Origin: Gamarada debralockiae
Taxonomy: Eukaryota > Ascomycota > Leotiomycetes > Helotiales > Hyphodiscaceae
Assembly: GCA_002803225.1 (NCBI GenBank)
Contig: NXFV01000964.1
Location: forward strand, 124,001 to 188,000
Length of the DNA: 64,000 nt
Direction: 5' to 3'
A program made the translations under genes and the position numbers. Each line of letters opens with the position of its first letter. Positions within the stretch are counted from its first letter, which is position 1. The notes under the pieces were generated by a model. It was not told the origin of the DNA, did not search any database, and was given only the letters and a program-made list of their open reading frames with translations. Shown piece by piece: positions 23,701 through 37,198 of this stretch.

Positions 23701-26700
23701 TAAAACTCGTCAATCGCAATAGCCCTGTCAACTTAATTTCGGACAGTGACGATTTTCAGGGTCCAGATCCCGAAAATCTCCCCTCGCTAGAAGATACTCG
23801 CGCTATTTCAAAGTATAGCCACCGAGACTGGGTCAACCTTGGCGATAAAGAACGACTGTTAATCTCGGTGTTACATACCATGCCGGTCAAGTTGAGAAAT
23901 TCAATCTTTGCGCTTACTTCGGATACGCAGGATCAACTTTGGTCCAGCATGGTTGAAGTAATGATTGCTATTCGCAAGGATAGGGATGTAAAAGGGATGG
24001 ATGATGATACGTTTGAGGTAAGTTTTTCTGGCCTAAAGGAATCGTTCAAACAGAATGAGCGATCTGACTCCCCCATCCTCAGGGAGTATTAGAATAGCCC
24101 AAACAGAGGATTACTGACTCCTGATTTCTCCAGACTCTTTGCTGTCTTATCCGGCTGTTCGCGATGTTTGTTGACTGCAAATACTACCCCTGTCGGGAGA
24201 AGCCCAACAAGGGCCAGGTTGCTAGCCTAAGACTTGCTGAAGAACAATACCCAGAGTTCTATGCGTTCTGTTGGCAAATCGAGCCATACTTTGACTCCCA
24301 ATTGCCCTCGACCTCACAGAAATCTCAAAAAAATGCCAACGCCGAAGATGATGATGACGACGATGAACCACAGCTGCACCGCCGTTCCCGTTCCAGAGCC
24401 ATTAAGTAAGTTCAATCAAGCCAAAAGTACCCTTGCTAGTATTAATACCCATAGCACCATTGACGACGAGGAGGACCCCGAGCAAGACTCGCCCCATAAG
24501 GTGAAGCGCAAAAAGAAGATCTACGAAAACACAGAAGCCAGAGCCCTTCGAGAGAAAGATCGTGAACGCATTGCTGCTCAAGAGGAACGCAGAAAGAAAC
24601 TCCAGGCTACCTTGGCCATTTCTGGAAGCCAAGCCGACGGTGGCGAGATCATCATCAACGAGAGCAAGTTGGATAACGAGGGATTTATATATGTCAATCG
24701 GGGAATTGCTCGCCGAATTAAGAAGCATCAGATTGAAGGCGTTCGGTTCATGTGGAACCAGGTTGTGGCCGATGAGAATGTACAGCAAGGCTGTCTTCTT
24801 GCTCACACAATGGGTTTGGGAAAGACCATGCAGGTGTAAGTAATACTCTCAACTCACACGCAACTTGCGCTAATATTTCGCAGCATTACATTGCTCGTTG
24901 CTATTGCAGAGGCATCTTCGTCAACTGACGAATCTGTGTCCAGCCAAATCCCCTTGAACCTCCGACAATCGAGGACCTTGATTCTTTGCCCCCCTGGTCT
25001 CATTGACAATTGGATGGATGAACTTCTAATCTGGGCGCCTGAGGAGGTTCTGGGTCATCTCCGTAAAATTGATGCTGCTACTAAAGCAAACCAACGATTC
25101 GAGGATATTGACAATTGGTATCATCATGGCGGTGTACTCGTCCTTGGCTACGAGATGTTCAGAAGCATGATTAATAACAAGAAGAAGACCGGTCAGGACG
25201 CGGCCCCGATTGATGAGGATCAGCATGCTCAAGTCAAGATGCAATTAACGGAAGGACCAAACATTATCATTGCCGACGAAGCTCACAAGATGAAGAACGC
25301 CGCTTCTGGCATTGCTATGGCAGCGTCCCTGTTCAGATCTCGAAGCCGCATCGCCCTGACTGGCTCTCCGCTTGCTAACAATGTGGAGGAGTATCATACT
25401 ATGGTATGTATCTCAACTCGCTTGGCTCTAATCTTTAACTCCTTCAAGCGATTGCTGACTCACATTTTATAGATCGAATGGGTGGCTCCTAATTACTTAG
25501 GCCCGGCTGTTGAATTCCGTGCTAAGTACGTGGAACCGATTCAAGCTGGTCTTTATCATGACAGTACTGCATACGAACGCAGAAAGAGTTTGACGATGCT
25601 TGGCGTGCTGAAAGAAGACCTTTCGCCAAAGGTATGTAATTCGAGAAGTTTTTCCATGTCCAATCCTGTCCTGTCTGGATCGTTGAGGTTTGCTCAACGA
25701 TTATATTTATCAGTGGATGTCCTTGGAGTTCAACTTGTGAACCTGCTCTGGGATGCAGAGTGATTTATTAATTCTGAAATTTTCACAGGTCCACCGAGCG
25801 GATATGTCTGTTCTTCGCACAGACTTACCTCCGAAGAAGGAGTTCGTAATTACTATTCCTCTCACGGAACTTCAAAGCAAGGCATACTCTATATGTGTCA
25901 AATCTATGATGTCGAACGCCGAGCGTACAAAAGATGGCGATATTCCTCAGAGTACATTGTGGCATTGGCTCGCAATTCTGTCACTGCTTTGCAACCATCC
26001 TAAGCCGTTCATGACCAAATTGACCGAGCGTAAAGCAGAAGCCAAAAAAGGTGCCAACGCAAGTACTCCTGTTTCTAGAGATGGTACCGATCAAGAGGAC
26101 CTCGGACTAGATCTGAATGCCTCCGTCTGGAATGCCGGCGTCTCGGAATCCCTTGTCCATGACGAACGACAACTTTTCACAGAAGAAGCCCCTGATATGA
26201 ACTCAATAGACCTATCGTACAAAGCTAAGATTCTCTGTCAAATATTGGACGCTTCCCAGGCTGCCGGTGATAGAGCTCTGGTCTTTTCGCAATCCATTCC
26301 CACCCTCGACTTTTTAGAGGAAATGTGTCGAATTCAAGGCAGAAAATACGCTAGGCTCGATGGCAGTACGGCTATGAGCAAACGTCAAAAAGAAACCAAA
26401 GCCTTCAATACCGGCGAACTTGAGCTATACCTTATCTCAACAGCAGCAGGAGGTTTGGGACTGAACTTGTATGGCGCAAATAGAGTCGTCATTTTCGACT
26501 TCAAATTCAATCCTATCCTGGAAGAGCAGGCTGTCGGACGAGCTTATCGCATTGGCCAAAAGAAGGATGTCTTCGTTTATCGATTTGTGGCAGGAGGCAC
26601 CTTTGAGGATTCAGTCCACAACAAAGCTATTTTCAAGAAGCAACTAGCTTCGAGAGTTGTTGACAAAAAGAATCCCGTGGCTTGGGCTAAGAAAAAATCG

Positions 26701-28299
26701 GGTGATTTCCTCTTCGAACCCAAAGATGTTGCGCAGATGGACTTGGCTGAATTCGAAGGCATGGATACCGAAGTTCTTGACAAGATTCTGGCTTCTCAGG
26801 CGCAGACCAGCACGATTCGTGCTATCGTGCAAACGGATACCTTTGAGAAGGATGACGACGACGACCTTACCGTGGAGGAACAGAAACAGGTCAAGCAAAT
26901 GGTCTCGGATGAACAGCTTAAGCGCACAAATCCTGAAGCCTATGTGGCATTGCTAGCACAACGCAGTCGGGCGCAACATGATGCCGCTACTGGGCACCAT
27001 ACCAATCTGAGCGTGACAAGACCAAGCATTGGTTCCTATGCTCCACCGCGAAATTATCCTCATGGTCAGGGTGCACAAAGATCAGCGAGCGGTTCAACTC
27101 TTCCGGCGCCAAGATCGAATTCTTCAATCTCTCGTGCTGTCTCAACGACTCAGAGTCCTACAGCCAGCTCCACTGCAAATGGCCATATCCAGCCTCCATC
27201 ACGCCTTGCTGTACCCAGACCCTCAATGCCTGCACTCTCTCGCCTTGTCTCGCAAGGGGGAAACTCTCCAATGGCTGCGCCCAGATCCTCAATGGCTGCA
27301 CGTCCTCGCCATGTCCCGCAAGGAGGCAGCTCTCCAATTATGGGGGCTGGTACGAAGAAAGGTTCTGACACACCTGAGTCTCCATCGCCTGCAACCACCA
27401 ATACTCGTGCTGCAGACATAGCTCTGGAAGCAACTGCAGAGTCTTCAAAGAAGATGAACGAGTCAGCAGACCTCGCTGCCACTGCCCAATCTGGTAATCG
27501 CTCAGAGAGACTAAAGCATCAAAATCGGGATATGGATGGAGGCGGCGACAGTGACAAAGATAAAGTATGCATTTCAATCACCCCCTCTTCTGATATTCTA
27601 TCTTCCAAGCAACATTCTCTTCAAAGTGAGGTCGAGGTCGAAACAGAGCTCAAGGAGCCAAGTGTTGATGACCACAATCGTTCGGTGTGTCGTGTGTCTC
27701 CTGAGCCAGCTGAGCACAGCGACAACGCTTTGGTCCCTGAAGGCGCACCCACTCGAGAAGCCTCGACTACAGTTGCGACTGAGACCATCGATGAAGCTGG
27801 TTCCGACGGTATCTCAGTTTCTTCGAGCGATTCTCGGCCCAGAAAAGGCTTTTTCCACAGATACCTTGATTCAGTCGTAGACTTCTTTCCTGGCTATTCC
27901 TGAGTGCTAATCGTTCAACTCTAGCCAACAAACGAGAGCGAGATTTTCAGAGCCATAATCAAGCAACCAGTGCAATCTTTACGCACGCCGGTCACAAAGT
28001 CATCCAAAAAAGCAACAATTCTGAGTCCGCGTGCAGCCGAAGATGCCAGGATTATGCAGCGAGTTCGCGAAAGACGAGCACTTAAAAACGCTCGGCGGAC
28101 ATCAACGAATCAAACGAAATCGTCAGCTTCTTCTTCCACTCCTAAGTCTACGCCTGCACCCACGCCAACGTCACCAGATCCGACATCGCCAAAGCCTAAA
28201 GCGCGACTTCCTCGATGGGCGAGGGATAGTGTTACCCGAGCGAGAAGGCCTGGACGCGATTCTTCTGCATCTTCGCGTACTACGACTCCGAAGGAATAG
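20784..28299 (+). CDS. SNF2-family helicase, ATRX/Rad54-like
   Basis: Ten exons join in frame to about 2249 aa: 20784-22473, 22602-22655, 22741-23123, 23190-24017, 24134-24405, 24455-24835, 24884-25403, 25473-25631, 25789-27876 and 27925-28299. Residues about 50-135 look like a SAM-type helical domain. A long acidic region with SUMO-interaction-like clusters (DMIDLTMLSSDDG, VNLISDSDD) follows. The motor starts near residue 1150: Q-motif region RIKKHQIEGVRFMW, Walker A HTMGLGKT (about 1193), LILCPPGLIDNW, DEAH box IIIADEAHKMKN (about 1335), ALTGSPLANNVEEY, then helicase C with FSQSIPTLDFLEEM, ARLDGST and GRAYRIGQKKD (about 1680). The Ser/Pro-rich tail ends in a basic region. DEAH plus the long insertion is typical of ATRX/Arip4-like remodellers rather than SWI/SNF ATPases. 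Likely nuclear, in recombination or heterochromatin. The last intron (27877-27924, 48 bases) removes an in-frame stop at 27901. Confidence 0.9.
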
Positions 28300-29595
28300 A
28301 CCGCATTTCGCGCCTTTTGTACATTAAATTTCCTTTTTATTTCATTTTTTGCAGGAGTTTGAGAGCGTGGATCACCGATTTGCGATGAGCGATTGATACC
28401 CAGGGGCTGGTTGGCGTTTTGATCATCATCATATCACACATGTCATTGCTTGCGTTGCATAGACAGGGTGGATGCATGGATATGGCGCTAGCTTGCTTAT
28501 AGATGGACATGATCACTCAATTAGTACGAACAATCCAAATTCGTGCTCCTAATCTTTGTTCCTCCGTGGTTGAAGTTGTGATTGCTAAATCCTTGGTTGC
28601 TATTGAACGATTATAATTTCCTGTTCCTGACCCTTTCCAGCGGAGTCTTTATTTCCTCAAACCAAACCAACGGTCAAGATCCATAGTCCTTGATCCCTCA
28701 AACTAATTCAGTGATTCAAAAAAACAAAATTGGATGTGCGCCTAATAAACTCGAAAGACTATCGCCGATACCCAGTTTACCCACACCTCATTCTCTCATT
28801 CGAACTCGACGATGAGGTTTCAAGGGCAGCGAGGGTGCTAGCCTTCTCCATTCTATCGTCCGTTTTCCTAAATCCCGAGCGTTTTTATGCTCCTTTAAAC
28901 TCCCTTCGTCCTACTTTTCCCTTCTCGATATGCTATTTTGATCTTGTTGTCACTCCAAACCTCCAACAACCCGTCCTCATCGTCACATCTTATGCAGTAC
29001 TCCGTCGTGACGAGAGCATCGTCTTCAGGAGAAGTGTGGTTAATGAAGGTTGATCCAAGGCTTCTCGTCCGTCAACGGTGGTTTATGCGACATTCGGACG
29101 AGATGAAAGTGTTTCGAGGTTGTTTTTATGATTGAGACGAGGAGAGTTGGGTCAATTGGTGGGAGGGGATGAGTTGGGATAGGCATCTTGGCTGTTTTGA
29201 TTTGGACTCTGGTTGGTGAGAGGAAAAGACTGTGGATTGATATTCTAAACACACGAGAAGGCATTCGAGAGGGACCGGGTGATTAAGGGCTTTAAAGAGG
29301 TTTTCTAAGAACGTCACGAGGATGAAAGGGCTATTGGTGTCGCTTAACCCCTTAATATTGTCCCACCTCGAGTGTTGCAGATTGAACAAAGAAGTGACTG
29401 TACCAACCAATCAGACCAAGTTTTATAGTGGTGACTTCCATCGACATATATCGCATGCATGTGTCTGGAGTTGGAAATCGTATGGTTTAAATCACGGAAT
29501 AGGAATGCGCGATCAAAATTTGCCACAAGGCGTCGCATCTTGGAAGCCATTTTATATGGCAGAAAACCATCAAGCAAAGACTCCTCCATTCAGAC
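28300..29595. other. Convergent intergenic region
   Basis: This lies between the 3' ends of the helicase and the alcohol oxidase. There are T-rich stretches directly after 28299. Frames of up to about 107 codons show no domain. No RNA gene was recognised. Confidence 0.45.
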
Positions 29596-31978
29596 CTAAA
29601 GCCTAGCTTCCTTCACACCTCGTAACTCCTTACTAACACCCCTCGAAATCCAATCACTAATCGCCATATTCGTCACCATAGGATTGACTCCACTCGCAGA
29701 CGGGAATACACTCGCATCACTAACGTACAGACCCTCCGTCCCCCAAACCCTCCCTTTAGGATCTACCACACCGTCTTTCTCTCGCACACTCATGCGATTT
29801 GATCCCATCTGATGCGCACAAGCAAAGGTGCCAACTGGTGGTTTGTTCCCGACACGCTTTAGTTCTGCGATCCAGGCTGCGAATTTAGGGTCCGTGATCC
29901 CGGGATCGATGTCTTCTGGCAGAGGAGTCACGTCTTGGTCGCGGATAAAGGGCTTGACGCCCTGTATACAGGGGTGGATTTCTGTTGCGCCTGTCACGTA
30001 GCACATCTTTGCTAAGGCTACGAGACCTTCCATGATATGTGCGCGGTCGAAAGCACTGGGTGTGTACTCGATTCTGGGAGCTCGAGTGACGGGATCGGGG
30101 TAGATGCGTCCGGTGTCGCGGTCGCGTGCGATGGAGATGAAGCCGTTGGTATGGCGGAATTTGAGGGTTTGCATTTTGAAATCGAAGCCGGAGTCCCAGT
30201 TCATGAGTGTGAGGAATAGGGAGGGCGTCATTACTGTTGTTTCTAGCTTGCAGCCGTGGCCGTGACCGTCGAGGTTTTCGAAGGATGTGCAGACTGAGGT
30301 TAGGATTCCACCTGGAACGAATTAGCGGAGTCGGATGTTAAGTGGAGTTTGCGCTTACCTTCCCATGGTTTGACGTCTTCTTTCCACACTCCTGCCAAGA
30401 TATTGACTGGGTGAAGATAGAGATTGCGTCCAATTTGCCAGTTCTTGAGCCCGCTGTTCATCAAAATGATTGGGCTCCATAGAGTGCCAGAAGAAATTAT
30501 GACTTTCTTCGCCTTGACAATAATCTCTCGAGTCTTTCGGTCTTCCAGCGATCCATCTGTACCTCCATTGCTGTTCCTCGAAGTCCATGCACCTTTGACA
30601 CCAATGGCTTTCTTAGTTCCACTCGTCTCATCAAACATGACGTGGTCAACTTTGAAGCCTTCAATAAATTTCGCTCCAGCCTTAGCAGCATCTGGAAGCC
30701 AAGAAACAACAGGTCCTTGCTTGTGCGTAGAACCGCATCCTAGAGAACAGTGTCCGCAATAGTGCTCATTACCGCCAGTATTTTGGGGCACGGCCTTGGC
30801 ATGATAGCCAAGCTTTCTCGATCCCTCTAAGAGACACTCGTTACCGTGATTTTGTCTAATATGATCTGCGGAAACGCCCATACGATGACATACCCGATCC
30901 AGACAGCTTTGGAACTCGGCCGTTTCGAAGAAGGTAAGGCCCCGATCTTGCGCCCATTCCTTGCGAACAAAGCCTTGCGTTTGCAGAGATGCTGACCAAT
31001 TGACCGTCCCGCCACCACCCCAATTGCTGCCAGCAACTACTGGGACTGATCCGTCATCGGTATTTATAGATCCACCATTTTCGAAGAGATGAATCCCTGC
31101 GGATTCTTCTGTCATAGGAAGTTGTGATGGTGGGTAATAGTATGATTTCTCCACCACAAGAACTTTGTGTCCAGCCTCAGCAAGGTTCTTCGCGCACACC
31201 GCACCTCCGCACCCAGAGCCCACAATCACCACATCCGTCTCAATAACTTCTGGCTCCTGTCCCTCTTGGAATTGTAGGAATTCGTACTCGAAATGTGGAC
31301 CTGGTTTATAGTGGTCTGGAACGATTGGGAAGCCCGTAATTGGGGCAACCGTAGGACTTGTTTTCAGCCATAAGTTCTTGCCTGCAAAGCTCATCTGTTT
31401 GTGTATGGCGTTGAGGGGTGGGAGGTATGAGGCCTGCCAGCTCTCGAGGATGGATTGGCGGATTGCAATTGGTTGTTCGTGCAGGGGAGTTGTGTATCCG
31501 GTGAGAATTCTTGATCCGACTCGGGTGCTGGAGGATGGGTTAGCAAGTGTATGATAGAATGTGTAAGAGATGCCAGTTGATTGGAAGCAGAGTTGTCTTA
31601 CTTCAATGCAGACAATATGAATGAGAGACCCTTCTTTGCATCTTCTGGTGCATAGTGACCGAGATATCGCTTCAGCAATGATTGGAATCGGGGGTTCGCA
31701 GATGGTCTTTCGTCCAGGTATTCGTCTAGAGCCTCGCTCGTAGGAGGATCAACCACAGCGCTCTTCAGGTGGTCCACCGCAGTGTTGTATTTCACGTCTG
31801 ACACGGTCAATTGCTCGATCTTATTGCTCGTAGTCGTCTCTCTTCGAACAGACGGGATGATAGTATCCATTATAGCCATCAATATTGTCCATTGTTCCTC
31901 CGTGAACGGATCTCCGGGTGGCAGATCTGGCAAAGGATTGGCCAAGGGCGCGAGGAGCTCCATCTGATGGGTAGTCAT
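29596..31978 (-). CDS. Long-chain fatty alcohol oxidase (GMC flavoenzyme)
   Basis: Three exons, 31602-31978, 30359-31527 and 29596-30311, join in frame to 753 aa, the usual length for fungal/plant long-chain alcohol oxidases. The enzyme oxidises fatty alcohols to aldehydes with O2 and FAD, normally on peroxisomal or microsomal membranes during alkane, wax or lipid use. The N-terminal 200 residues are the family-specific leader (TEEQWTILMAIMDTIIPSV). The FAD-binding loop DVVIVGSGCGGAVCAKNLAE lies near residue 223. It is followed by VVAGSNWGGGGTVNWS, HCSLGCGSTHKQG and VIISSGTLWSPIIL. The C-terminal catalytic region includes CAHQMGSNRMS (about 680) and NPMVTNMAISDWI (about 728). Intron 2 is 47 bases with a GTAAGC donor and TTCCAG acceptor. 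A Cys-rich HYCGHCSLGCG segment is normal for the family. Confidence 0.93.
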
Positions 31979-34900
31979 CTTGGCTATAGCCTTGCGAGGC
32001 CGGATGGGTTTGAGAATGTTGGGGATAGGCGCAATTGCAGATGACTACATAGATGAGTGAAGATTAGTGATTACATTGAGTACTGAGCACTTTCAATGAT
32101 GATGTGAGACGGGATTTAGGTTATATCTTACTTGATGTCGATATTGCCTGCCGAGGGACGCCCCTCAAATATGCGGGGATCTGCGCGTTTTCACATGGGT
32201 CCGGGTCCATTTCTGGGGAACATTGGAGGAGAACAACAGAGAATCTCTGAGGGTTTGATGGAGGGTTCGAAGACATTTGATGCTATCAACCTCTCGTATC
32301 AATGCTTTTCTTCAAGAACTTGTCGATCCTGGGTACCAAACTCTGTGCAACCCCCACCTCAGTTGGGGCCCTGGAACCCCATATTTACAAGGCCGCAACC
32401 TTAAACTCGATTTGCGAGAGCCTTGACCGGAAACCAAGAGCCTCTCCGGACTGCGGTAACCTTCGGGAGCTCCAATGATGCAGGCCATAAACTCCGAACC
32501 TATTCGATCGGGGCCGGGAGTCTTGCTGAAGACGTACAGAAGAACTGGTCTGATAACCTCTTTCTCTCAGAATCTCTCGTCTCAACTGTAAAGACGTAAG
32601 GACGATATCCTACACACTTCAATATGGGAAAGACCTGTTTGAAAATTGAGATTCATTTCATCGCTTAGAGGGATGGAAGGAATTATTCGAGATGATTCAC
32701 TGGCTCAAAAGTCTGATCAGGGACGATCCTCCCTTTCTCGCTGATAAACGGTCCGACGACTATCATTTTTTCATAGTCAGATTCCCAAACGCTCCCAAAG
32801 CTCCTCTTCTCCGAATACCAGTTCTCTATGGTTTGCTGAAAGCAAGTGCTGCTCATCTTAAACAATCTCTCAGAGCTCTCGAAAGAATGCAGCCACTGTA
32901 AGATCAGAGCGCACGACGGAACTCTCTTTCTATCTTTCACACATGGCTTGGATCTTATCATTTTCTATATCTGATTTCTTCGAGTCTTATTCGGACATCT
33001 CGATCTTGTACTTGAGATCGTGCGATGCGTGAGTACTCGCGGAAGATCTTCCCGTTTGCCTAAATCTGACCTTTAAATCTACAAGTCGACTTCCAATTCA
33101 AATAAACTACTTTTCTCGGCTCCAAACTTCTCTACACCCCCCTTTTAACTCGTCTGCAGCTTCCGTCCTTGGCAGACGACAAACGGTGTTCTCGCCGTTT
33201 AACAGCGACGATTCGTCAAATCCTACTATTGTTATTATTAACAGTTTCGCCTGTTGTCTCCACCAACTCTCTCTTCAGAAATTGAGGGCGCGCTCACGCT
33301 TGGCAGCCTATTGAAGGTGGATATCTATTGTAGAGAGATATAGTTGTACACAGTCCATCCGCCCTCTCTTTACCCGGACCTCCACCTCCTCGCTTTCCCA
33401 TGTCTTCCCCAGCTTGTTACCCCAAATGATTGTCGGTACTGAATCCCCAGAACGCCGCAACAACGTGGGCTTCACCACTTTGGATAGATTACTTTGCGTC
33501 ACAGCCCTCCATCAGGAACGGAAGTTCAGCCGGACGAGGAGGCTCCGCCTGGTCCGCCACAACCTTTTTCCATACCCCCTTTCTGTTGCCAGTTTTAATT
33601 GAGTTTAGCTGCTTGGATATAAGTCGCTCCGAAAAGTGGGCCTAGGGCGCCGTCATTGGTGTGCCAATAAATTAAAAAAAGCATAACGGCTCTCCTTTTA
33701 GTTCGGACTTCTCACCGCCTGTGTTTTCGCCGCGGCAGGCGTCGAGCATCGCGGCGCAAGCACGAGACCTTACAAACACTACTCTTGACCAAGCGGAGAG
33801 GGGAGAGTTCTGGATCCAGAAAGGATATCCACGTCTCAAAAGGGAAGTTTAATTGTTAATTCTCTCGATATGCTTCCTGCAACTTTCTTACTCAGCTTCA
33901 ACAGAGGGCGCGGATGAATGTCCGAAATTCTTACGGCAGAATCCGGGCGCACGCCGTCTCAGCATCGTTCTGGAAGGTCAAATTATCAACAGCCTCTCAC
34001 ACTTCAGCGATAAGAGTTGGCCTTCCAGCCACTTAGGACCCATCATTTTGAAATTTAGCGTGCAGACACGCGACACTTTCTGCAGTAGATCCTTCGACGA
34101 TCAATGGGAGTCGATTCATTCGCAGCTTCAACGCTTGTTTTCGAGTGCGATCTGAAAAAGAGACCATCATGAGACTTTGCGGCTGAAATGGTGGTATGAC
34201 CGATGTCTTCATTTCAAACTATTTCCGGTGTCTTCGAGCCTCGTCATCGATGGATCTATCTCGAAGTCGCAAATCAAACAAACTTCATCATCGAGCGATA
34301 TTTCCACGTGAGTGTGGCTGAACGGCCACAACCTCGAGCCAATTATCAGCGCCCTCAGCGCTCGGCGAACTTCAGACCTTGTTCCCTGCGTCTCCGATTT
34401 TGCCCCTCCTCCCTGTTCAAATGCCGCGTTGGCCAATCACTAGCAACCGTTTGATAATTTTGGATCCCGGTACCCAAGTGATAGAGTGCCTCTAGTCCCA
34501 TCATAATGGCCTCCATAACCCCCTCGAGTCTTGCTGCACCTCTCCCCTCTACATCCTCTCAACCCCAGATCAATAATACATAATTCGAACTTACTGGAAA
34601 AATATCTTTTGATTGAGATATTACTGTGTTGATTCAAATCGAGACGATTCCGTCATCTACACCGGGCCGGAATCCAGAGAGCATTGCCAAAACACCGTCA
34701 AAAAGCAGCCACACCGCGATATTTCATTTGTAGACGCTCCCGTCGCAACACACCTCAACATTCACCCGCTGCAACATTGCATCCATTGATACTACTATCA
34801 GCCGTCAGGAACGTGGTTTTCTCACCGACTCCGAATCGCCGGTTGCTCGACCGCGAGGCTGTACAACTCCAAAAAGAATCAAGCCTACGATAGCCGGCCG

Positions 34901-35135
34901 GATCGTAAGTCTCACAACCTCGAGGAGCTGAGGGCAAAAGAGTCAACGAATAGTCGAAATTCCCTGGCCTAGTCTTGGACGAATCTTACGCAGCGAGTCG
35001 ACTAACTCTGCTACACAACAACTCATCCCTCCCTCCTCAACCTGAATGTTCCTCGAGACGAATCGACAGATCCTCCACCCATCTCCTCCCATCCTCGACG
35101 ATAAGGCCAAATACGTACTGAACAGCACCAAGACC
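31979..35135. other. Long divergent intergenic region
   Basis: This 3.2 kb gap lies between divergent genes. No frame over about 100 codons starts with ATG and looks like protein. The part from 33100 to 35130 has C/T-rich stretches and may carry the promoter and a long leader of the FYVE gene. I see no transposon or RNA gene. Confidence 0.4.
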
Positions 35136-36351
35136 ATGGCAACCGATTTCGCGATGCCTGTGCAACAGTTCACAGCATCGCCTTCGCAATATACCCTCTA
35201 CAACTCGCAGACCGCACAGCAGATCTCTCCCATCAACTCCGCGACTGCGACACCGAATAATGCTTCTCCAACATCACCGCGAGCGGGTCCGCCACATCTC
35301 CCAGCACACACTCGACAGCTGCGTCCGCCAAAGTCTCCTCTCTATGTTCCGGCCGTACTGCGACCTACGGATCCACCGAAGAGAGTCGCGAAGGCTTCGC
35401 CTTTGACGCCTCCGCAGAGCATGAACAGCAGCTTCGATGATTTAGAGAATGGACGAACGCTGAGCAGAGGATCGACTGGAGACAGTGGGAAGTTTGGACT
35501 CGACGCAATAACAGAGGCAGAATGGAGTACTGAGGGACTTGGGAGAGTGACTGATTTGCCCACGAGAGAACACTGGAAGGTACGTTAGCAATCCTTTTTT
35601 GCGTTCGGGATATTTGAGGATTTGAAGCACCAAATTGAAATGGGGGTTCGAGCACCCTTTGTACGAAATTCGACAAAGGATTGTGCAATACCTTGATGGA
35701 TATTGCGTGCTGGTTACGTCGCAATGAGGGAAGACCCCATGCAAGTTACAACAAACCTTTTTCAACAATCGCTTGGCTAGGAATCTATCTCGCTCGCGCT
35801 CGTGTGGATAGCGCAATTCTTCCTTTCTTCAATCATTATCGCTGGGCCTTTGTCTTGCATATTTTCCCATGCCCGACAGTCCATTTAATTCTTAATTACT
35901 TACCTAATTACAATCCCATTGTTTTATTTTGGCCTTGGCTAATAATTCCTCTCAACAGCCAGATTCCGAATCCGCAATCTGCGACGAAGCAACCTGCCAA
36001 CGCTACTTCACCTATTTCACCCGCCGACACCACTGTCGACGCTGCGGCAATATCTTCTGCGACACACACTCCCTGTTTACCATTCCCCTCGACCAAGACG
36101 CCAACTACCATCCCCAAGGTACACGTTCGCGAGCATGTGAGCACTGTTGGCGGGATTTTAGAGGCTGGCAGATTGCAAGATGCAGCAGGAGTAATAGCGA
36201 GAGCTCGCATTGTGACGAGCCGTCTACGCCGACGGTGAGCTGTGCGGGGAAACGAACGAGTATGGGCAGTGTATTTGGGAAGGGGAATATGGGCATGGGC
36301 GAGAGTCTGGGCGCAAGTGTGCCGAGGGATTGGAATTGGAGTACTTTCTGA
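35136..36351 (+). CDS. FYVE-type zinc finger protein
   Basis: Two exons, 35136-35579 and 35959-36351, give 278 aa, separated by an unusually long 379-base intron (GTACGT...CAACAG). The first exon is disordered, rich in Pro, Ser and Thr, with DLPTREHWK at its end. The second exon opens directly with the finger: CDEATCQRYFTYF, the signature RRHHCRRCGNIFC, and CEHCW at its end. This is the RRHHCR basic patch and four Cys pairs that bind zinc and phosphatidylinositol-3-phosphate. The WxxD element before the finger is not obvious. Such proteins act on endosomes or vacuoles. The Kozak context ACCATGG supports 35136; an in-frame ATG at 35046 would add 30 residues. Confidence 0.88.
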
Positions 36352-37198
36352 ACGATTGATACTGGACATATTTTACGTTACGGACGAGATCCTCCTACCT
36401 CCTTACACCTCACCGACCCGACACGCAACGAGTAGTACATCCCGCCCGATTGAGCTGTTGGTCGTTGAGAGGAAGTGGACATCTACTTTGGCTGCGGTAC
36501 AAACACGCTTGCCATCTTGCTATAGTTCTGCGTTTGCGGTTTATACCCATCATCTTGCAGCGCTATTCCTACAGTATACCCCAGATCGTGTTGCTTTACG
36601 GTTTAATTTTTAATGTTACAACGAGCCGCGAGCTTCTAGACATGATTTAATGTTTTCTTTGGTTGGATCATTAGCGGTCTTGGATCTCAATGGGAGGGAT
36701 ATAGATGGATATGGACATGGGAACGGCGTCTGGGCTTCACTTCGGGCGTTCGGATATTGATATGGCTGGATTGCACTGTAGCATGTAACATGAGAGTTTT
36801 GATAATGTCCGAATTGTGCGTCTTGAGTGACCGGACAGTATTTGTGATAGCTCATCCTTAGCCCTTGCCTCTTCCTTGAATTCTTAAAGGGGGAAACCCA
36901 AGTTGTATGCCCAGTCATCAAGATCACAAATCAACTAGGCTTTTACTGTACAGAAACTGCAAGCCGCTTCATCACTCACTAACGAACGACCCCGCCAATG
37001 GCTTTATAAGAAGGCCCGCGGGGCCTACGCCAACGGCCTAGCCTGGGTCAATAAAAATATCAAGTTCTCTCATATATTCTGGACAATCCCGTTCTTCTTT
37101 CTTATAAAGTTTATATTCTTTCGTCTTGAAGTTGGGCAGACTCACAGTCTTCTTCGTAATTTCCAACCGGATTTCAAGAGTGAGCATAAAAGTCAAAA
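36352..37198. other. Intergenic, nothing recognised
   Basis: This is the 3' flank of the FYVE gene and the promoter side of the carbonic anhydrase-like gene. No open frame with protein character was seen. Confidence 0.4.

Noticed and set aside
23201..23731. 176-codon minus-strand frame
   Set aside because: Antisense shadow of the acidic region of the SNF2-like helicase.
33853..34155. 100-codon frame with signal-peptide-like start
   Set aside because: The first codon is TTG. No ATG in that frame precedes the hydrophobic start, so it is likely a chance reading.
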